Shown one piece after another: positions 58,212-64,000 of a DNA stretch of 64,000 nt. Position 1 is the first letter of the stretch; the number at the start of each line of letters is the position of its first letter. The notes beneath the pieces are model-generated. The model searched no databases and was not told the origin of the DNA. It saw only the letters and a program-made list of their open reading frames with translations. The translations under genes were made by a program, and so were the position numbers. Origin of the DNA: Lethocerus indicus (lineage: Eukaryota > Arthropoda > Insecta > Hemiptera > Belostomatidae); the NCBI GenBank assembly GCA_019843655.1, contig JACDQD010000001.1, positions 46,398,443-46,462,442 on the forward strand, written 5' to 3'.

Positions 58212-58609
58212 AAAAGACCGACCCAGCGAGAGGAGACAGAAACATCACGAACCTACAGTATTCCAACCCCTCGCAGACCAGAAAACAGGTATATCAATTA
58301 AATTATACTTTTCAGTAAAATGTAAATTAATCTAATGGTCTGGGCAATTTTTACCTATTCCAAATGCCTAAATTTTGAACCTGTCGTTCGATTATTTAAT
58401 AGGCACCACTGCATAATTAATGTAATAATACTGTAGTGTATTGTGAATTGAATAGCGGCGCCATTAGCGAAAGAAAGAATGAATATGGAAGTGCACTTTT
58501 CAAAATTAATTTGAACTAATTTAATTTAGACACCCTCCGCTGGGGGCGCCATTGTCAACAGGAATTGGCCGCGCATTTTAGTGCGCGACAATAAAACTTG
58601 AGAAACCGA

Positions 58610-58775
58610 CATTACTTTTTTTACGGGCGCCACTTGGTTTTAAACTCCTGTTTATCCCCCTCCACCACAATCTTATTTGAGGGCCGGTGTCAAGTTATAG
58701 CCGGTGAAATCTAATTCCCGCCTCACCAATTTCCGTTAAGACGGAACTCTAAGGAGAATAAGTGAATTCTCGCTA
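58610..58775 (+). repeat. Segment related to 60430-60760 and 60800-61075
   Basis: Shares CACTTGGTTTTA, CTGTTTATCCCC and a later CCGCC...TTTCCRTTAAGA block with those stretches. Confidence 0.45.
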
Positions 58776-58777
58776 AT

Positions 58778-59250
58778 TAACTTCCGGCAGGATCGCGTAA
58801 TACACCAAGAACGGGGTTGACCCGTGGAATACCAAGATTTACCCTGTCTTTGGAAAACGCCCTAAACAGTTTACACCCTTTCCTTCCGCTTCCGACGTTT
58901 CGAAACGGTTCCATCATCAGGGTCCCACGGAAAAGTAGATCAACTTGGCGTCCTCTATATACCCGAAAGTAGGGGTGTCGTCAATCCTCTTAGGATTATC
59001 ACTTATTTAAAGAACTCGGTAGGCAGGTGTTGATCCGCTGCTAGTCCGGGATTTTTCCTGCGTTTGGAAACCGCCCGATCGGACTCCATTGGAAGGGTTT
59101 TGCACTTTCCTTCTGGGCCCCTTTCGGGTGTCGGAACTCTTGCCGGTTCCATCATCAGGACTGATCAACTTGCGGTACTCTATATATACCTGGAGGTGGG
59201 GTGTCGTTAAGTCCCCTCTGGGGATTATGACTTGTTTGCACCCGTATTAC
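58778..59250 (+). repeat. Family B, two tandem units
   Basis: It starts with the family terminus TTCCGGCAGGATCGCGTAAT. Unit 1 runs to about 59012 and unit 2 to about 59245, in the same orientation, both ending in a GGATTAT-(C/G)ACTT block. Minus-strand hammerhead-like segments lie at 58920-58894 (CTGATGA, GAAACGTC intact) and 59158-59128 (CTGATGA, perfect 5-bp stem II, but GACACCC in place of GAAACGTC). Confidence 0.75.
58881..58930 (-). ncRNA. Hammerhead-ribozyme-like motif, family B
   Basis: CTGATGA (58920-58914), then U, then stem II GGAA/TTTC (58912-58909 with 58905-58902), then GAAACGTC (58901-58894), where ACGU is a self-complementary stem III and cleavage would follow C58894. Stem I has only two pairs (CC with GG), which makes activity doubtful in this copy. 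Confidence 0.35.
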
Positions 59251-59505
59251 CGAGAACCTACTGTTATTTTAAGTGAATTGATAAAATGCTCGAACCCATG
59301 GAATCCGATCCCCTTTGACGGGCCAAATCCCATTTCGAATTCCAAATGACTTCCCTGGTAATGAAAAATGTCGTAATATTCCGGTCCCTGATGCATATAT
59401 CCCTCCTATATCCCTATATTACTCCCCACGTGGGACGTTCAGAAATCAGCAATTAACTATAATTTTTACGCGATTAAACCAATAAAATAAATAAATGTAT
59501 GGAGA

Positions 59506-59583
59506 ACATCTTTAGAGTATTAGGAACAGCATCAGTGCGATATTCTGTAGGTCTCTTGAACCGTTCCTAGACCCGTTTCGGTC
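59506..59583 (-). repeat. Permuted hammerhead-like motif (family C), copy 2
   Basis: On the minus strand GAAACGGGTC is followed by TAGGAACGG, a spacer, TGTTCCTA and CTAAAGATG. The TAGGAAC/GTTCCTA pairing is kept relative to copy 1, while the CTGA box has one change. Confidence 0.4.
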
Positions 59584-60179
59584 AATAGTACATAGCCAAT
59601 GATACGGTAAATTCAATGCACATAAATGTTCTATTTAATTGTATAAAATATTTGGAAACTTCGAACACCGAACGATTTCTCTAGGAATGAAAACTGAAGC
59701 ATTACTCCCCGAGGAACGTTCTAGAAACCGGTACTTCGAAAACAATAAACAAGGTGTAGTTTTTACAATACGACACGACCAAGAAACAAATTAGCAAACG
59801 AAATTTGTTTGCGGGCAACAACGGCTTCCGAACACAAGGCCCCAGCGCACACATCAGACAAAACGTGAAATAACAACACTGGTCGGGAACAGTTTTAATG
59901 ATTCGTGCAACCGGGGCTATATTACACGTATTAAATTTCGTATTCGGCTCAAACCGAGAGGATAATATGTGAATCGATCGACTGTGGAGGACCAAATCTA
60001 CTTTCAGTTACTAAGTAAAATACCGGCACGCTGTAATAAATGCATTTTGCTAGTTCGTTTCTTGAGGATTGGTTCTTAAAAGAGAAAAAAGGGGCTTGTG
60101 GCTTTTACAATGTAACATTCTGTATAAATGGGTTACGGTTTCTGCGACCACAACTAACCATCTCTAGCTTCCAGTGGAA

Positions 60180-60360
60180 TTGTGTAATACTGTGGGAAGA
60201 ACTTCGGTTAGCGGGAGTTGACCCCCAGCTATACCGGGATTTTTTCTGTACTTGGTAACCACCTGAGCGTGCTCCGGTCGAATGTTTTTTGCCCTGGGGG
60301 TGGTCTGCTACGGACGTTTAGGTACTCATACCGGTTCCAAGGTATCAAGGAATTTGTCCA
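60180..60360 (+). repeat. Family B fragment, left end
   Basis: Begins GTAATACTGTGGGAAGAAC...CGGTTAGCGG and continues through TTCTGTACTTGGTAACCACC to a degraded TACCGGTTCC block. The right end is missing. Confidence 0.7.
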
Positions 60361-60399
60361 GGTATTTATTTAATTACTTTTAATGACTAGGTTATTTTC

Positions 60400-61080
60400 G
60401 CGGGTTTGAGAAAACGATTTTTCCCTGTTTAAGGGCCCCAATTTGGTTTTAGAAACTTGTTTATCCCCTTTCCTCCCTCTAGAATTTTGAACGGTACTTT
60501 AATTCTTTTACTCTTTTTATAACTTTTATTACTTTTAATGAATATGTAACCAAAATACGTCATGCGAAGGGGATTCAATATTACTATTTCCCTTAGGTTG
60601 CCTGCAATTCTCATTACGGGCCATTTGTAACATCTGTTTCTCAGCCCACAGAATTTGAGGGGGCAGCGTTGTCCGTGAAGTTAAAACCGGCAAAATCGGA
60701 TTCCCCGCCGAGAAAATTTCCATTAAGAGACGCTCTATGGATAATGAATTAAAAACCGAAACCCAAGTACACTGAATAAAATTTATTTTTCCGGTTTTGA
60801 GGATTTGTTCTTAAAAGGGGGATAAAGGGGGACTTTTCCCGAAAACGATATTGCCTTTTTTACAAACCCCCACTTGGTTTTATACACCTGTTTATTTCCG
60901 GTACTTTTGTAAACCACGAGAATTAGTTTTAATAAATAAGTAAAATATGACACGCGATGGGCTTTCAATATTCATATTTCCTTTAGGTCACTACCAATTC
61001 TAATTAGGGGCCCTTTTAAAACACTTGTTTATCTCTCCGCAGATTTTGATGGGAAAGCGTTGTCCGTGTATAAAGTGGAT
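60400..61080 (+). repeat. Two diverged tandem units, about 370 bp
   Basis: Unit 1 (about 60430-60700) and unit 2 (about 60800-61075) share TTGGTTTTA...CTTGTTTATC, ATTTCCYTTAGGT and AGCGTTGTCCGTG in order. Confidence 0.65.
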
Positions 61081-61084
61081 GCAT

Positions 61085-63460
61085 TGAATTTGCCTCCGCC
61101 TTAATTTCGGGTGAGCTCCCACTTGCCCCACGCTCTAAGTATGATTTTCACCCGGCCGAGAATGTGGTCCGCTTTTATGATTCCGGAGGGACCGTAAAAC
61201 CGGGATTTAATTAAGTCGGTCAAACCCAAAGGGGTCGGGAAATCGGATCCGATAATAATGCAAATCACTTCCGACCCTGGGACTCGGATACCGGTTGATT
61301 GGTTCCCAACTGCATTTGAGCCTACCGTCCCGGGAGGAAAGTGCATTGTTATTGGGTTGAATTAAGCCCCGAACGAACTCCCTCGGCCGTCTAGCGGCCA
61401 AGCGTCAGGACAAGATAAGTCCTCTCCTCCATTTCCGCTTCTACATAGTTCCGAGACGAGATTTTTATACGAATAAAATCCGTAATATTTTTGCCCCTCT
61501 AATGTCTACACCGTCAGTAGGCAAAGAACGTTACCCGTCTTTCTCTATTCGGTTAACCCTTCGTTACGGTTCTTTGTTCAACAGGTGCACTACAAAGTGG
61601 TAAAACCGCGATAGCGGGTCCAGTGGTTTTCCGATGCTTAAAACCAGGATTCAAAATGGAGATTAAAAATGGCGGCGATGCACGAGGGGACGCCCGGCGA
61701 GGGAGAAGGTTAGGCCGGGGGGTGACAACGTTGTCCTAATTTAGTAGGGAGTCGCATTTAGTTAAGGTAGGGTAGGGCCGGACCGGTGCAGAGAGCAGCA
61801 GGAATATCGAGAAAACCACGACGTTCCAAACCCATACCGGCCAGTCCCAAGTATTGCATTAATCCACCGCTTCAATCCCGCGAATAAACAACGCCGACCC
61901 CTTTGAATGATTGATCGGATAAAATTAAATAGTAAGGAAGAAATGAAAATAGTAATATGAGAGAACGGCATACAAAATAATGAATATTACTTACAATTCA
62001 ATCAGACGGCGGACGCAACTCAGAAGGTACTTACTTATTGCGATATAAGCCGTATACCCGATTGGAAAATTCTAGCGTTATATAATCACAATTGATAGGC
62101 AGAGCTGCTTTAAGGACTGGCACGGAAGAATACCGACGCTTATAAAATACAAGGATATTGTATTTTCGAGACTATAACGAGCCTAGAACGAATTATTACA
62201 GACACTTCTTGTCAGAGCTAGCTTTCATCGCAACGCACGCGAACGGTGATGTAACACTGTACCATCTCGCGCCTAGCCAGCCAGGCTGACCAACCGTAAT
62301 AAAAAAAATTAATTTCACGCCGTCAAAAAGGGATTTAATCGAACGAATATATTTTCCCTTTTAATCAGCAGGGAAATAAAGAACCAAAGGTAAACATTTT
62401 TTCAGTTTTTGCGGCCGAACTGTCTGGCAAAAATCGTATATTTATTTCCCGCCTTCGGCCGGGTTTGCTGTTAAATTTGAATATTGATTGTTATTTGGAC
62501 CGTTTTCTTCAACTCCTCACCAATGAACCGATTGTTGCTCATTTCTTTCACATTTAAAACTGCGGCCACGAATTTAAGCTTTTCACAATATATTTTTATA
62601 ATTTCAAAATTCAAAAATAAAACCTTGACATTGGTTATTATGCATGAACGCAATGTCCATTGACACCCTTTTTTGTTAATAGACATAAATTTGTAATTTC
62701 AAGCGTGGTTGTAATAGTTTTAGTCTTGGAACATCCACCGTGTACAGTTTTATCGAGGTTTCGGTTAACTAAATAATATATCATAGGAGTGGCACAGGAA
62801 TATTACCCAGGGGCCAGTACCACGAAATAAATTAATCCCCCGATTTATACATGGCCAATTACCGGTTGTCGAAAATATTGTAATTTAAGATTTTCGTTTT
62901 CCAACCAGCCTCAGGTCGAACCTCAATTAGGATGGTACATTTTCGGTACTGCCTCGTGCCAAACGGACTACATCGTCATTAAATTGGTGAATAATATTCG
63001 AGTCGGTATGTGCATTGTCATCCTTATTGACGTCCCGTCAATTATTGCTAATAAAACGAAACGCCTCCTGAACCACGGACAGGACCGTGGGCAGGAATAT
63101 AATACGCGGTCAATTAAACGCGGAATGGCCATTTCTCGGTCAATTATTATTATATTACAAATGTCGATATCGTTGGAGACAAACTCACAGTGTAATGTAC
63201 GCCACAATAATTCATATCATCCTGTTTTGATCCTAACAAAAGGTAACTAGATATATTCCGTTCTCACAAAGAGACTTTGCCAATGCGGTCACTTTCGAAA
63301 TTCAATATCAAACGGGTAAACATGGTCGATTACACATTCATTCGGGAATGATAAATTATCTAATTAACCATAATAATAGGGATCTGTGTGACAAAATAGG
63401 ATCGGTCGATACAGTTTAATATTCTGGGCTGTGTTTGAGGGAAATAGGGTACATGGCCTA
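61085..63460. other. Unassigned; possible promoter-like motif near 61665
   Basis: AAAATGGCGGC at about 61666-61676 matches the YY1/PHO core. A short frame from that ATG ends at a possible donor (AAG|GTTAGG at 61709). No further exon was found. Otherwise nothing is assigned. Confidence 0.25.
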
Positions 63461-63465
63461 TAGGC

Positions 63466-63851
63466 TAGGGAGGGGAGGAGAGGGAGGGAGAGGGAGAGGG
63501 GAGGGAGAGGGAGAGGGAGGGAGAGGGGAGGGGAGTGAGAGGGAGAGGTCTAATAAGGGAGGGAGAGGGACAGAAAGGAGAGGAATGATGGAGAAAATAG
63601 ACTAAAGAAGAGATGGGTCTGAGGAATGGAGATGAGTGAGAGAATGGAGGGACAAGAGGATGGATGGGAGAGGAATGGAATGAGGGAGGAGATTGAGAGA
63701 TGAGGAGAGGAGGAGAGGAAAGAGGGTGGAGAGAGGAGAGGAGTGGAGAGGAGAGGGAGGAGGGAGGAGAGGAGGGAGAGAGTGGGAGGAGAGAGAGAGA
63801 GAGAGAGAGAGGGGAGGAGAGAGGAGAGAGGAGAGAGAGGAGAGGGAGAGG

Positions 63852-63941
<90 letters not shown>

Positions 63942-63959
63942 AGAGAGAGAGAGAGAGAA
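63466..63959 (+). repeat. Polypurine GA/GGA microsatellite, about 490 bp
   Basis: Almost entirely A and G on the plus strand, passing from GGGAGA-rich to pure GA runs. The open frames over it on both strands are low-complexity artefacts. Confidence 0.97.
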
Positions 63960-64000
63960 GTGGTCATATCATAAACAGCCCACTACAGATTAAGTTATGG

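Larger units (their letters stand above)
58011..58255. repeat. Family A fold-back element with two opposed hammerhead-like cores
   Basis: Inverted arms of 79 bp (58011-58089 and 58177-58255) differ at four positions and flank an 87-bp loop. Each arm carries, 5' to 3' on its own sense strand, CTGAAGA, a GGC...GCC hairpin, GAAA, CCGG and TC, then TAGC. There is no coding capacity. Related decayed copies lie at 6.8, 21.8, 30.3 and 40.2 kb. Confidence 0.85.
59465..60630 (+). repeat. 1.1-kb dispersed repeat, copy 2
   Basis: Collinear with 54885-56060. It encloses the left half of a family B element (60180-60360). Its end overlaps a segment repeated again at 60800-61075. Confidence 0.8.

Noticed and set aside
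63602..63993. Open frames over the GA tract on both strands
   Set aside because: Low-complexity Ser-Leu or Arg-Glu repeats without coding evidence.

Overview
The window looks like nuclear DNA of an arthropod, most likely an insect. The evidence is AT-rich sequence with dispersed TA, CA and GA microsatellites, Jockey-clade LINE copies, a Ty3/gypsy LTR element, a TTAA-flanked piggyBac-type MITE, a mariner-like terminus, and spliceosomal signals with introns under 100 bp. No rRNA, intact tRNA, operon or CRISPR is visible. The species cannot be named from this.

Most of the window is repeat or unassigned sequence. Only one multi-exon host gene can be modelled. It lies on the minus strand from about 8754 to 6650 and consists of nine very short exons. 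Every internal boundary is phase 0, most introns are 77-98 bp, and three consecutive exons each carry a C-x-C-x-C motif. I do not recognise the protein. Two other small ORFs (34316-34594 and 22601-22927, both minus) look protein-like but are unproven.

Transposon layout: a 5'-truncated Jockey-type LINE with a mutated FADD box lies at 1141-3144. Jockey C-terminal fragments and 3' tails occur at 11.8, 16.1, 16.8, 19.5, 26.3, 28.4, 37.5, 38.0, 39.2 and 56.6 kb. A gypsy element with about 225-bp LTRs spans 42290-47721; its gag-PR-RT-RH-IN order is readable but it is broken by frameshifts. A 468-bp piggyBac-type MITE sits inside another repeat at 14070-14537, and the empty site is preserved in sister copies.

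Two palindromic short-repeat families (A at 6.8, 21.8, 30.3, 40.2 and 58.1 kb; B at 10.6, 17.1, 24.1, 41.1, 50.0, 55.7, 58.8 and 60.2 kb) carry hammerhead-ribozyme-like cores, sometimes as head-to-head pairs. A third, circularly permuted version lies in a 1.1-kb repeat present at 54.9 and 59.5 kb. A tRNA-like module adjoins a LINE 3' tail in the same unusual order at three sites (0.9, 29.4 and 38.7 kb).

The strongest candidates for something undescribed are the symmetric micro-exon gene and the inverted hammerhead-like elements. All calls are by eye; no search or folding program was run.
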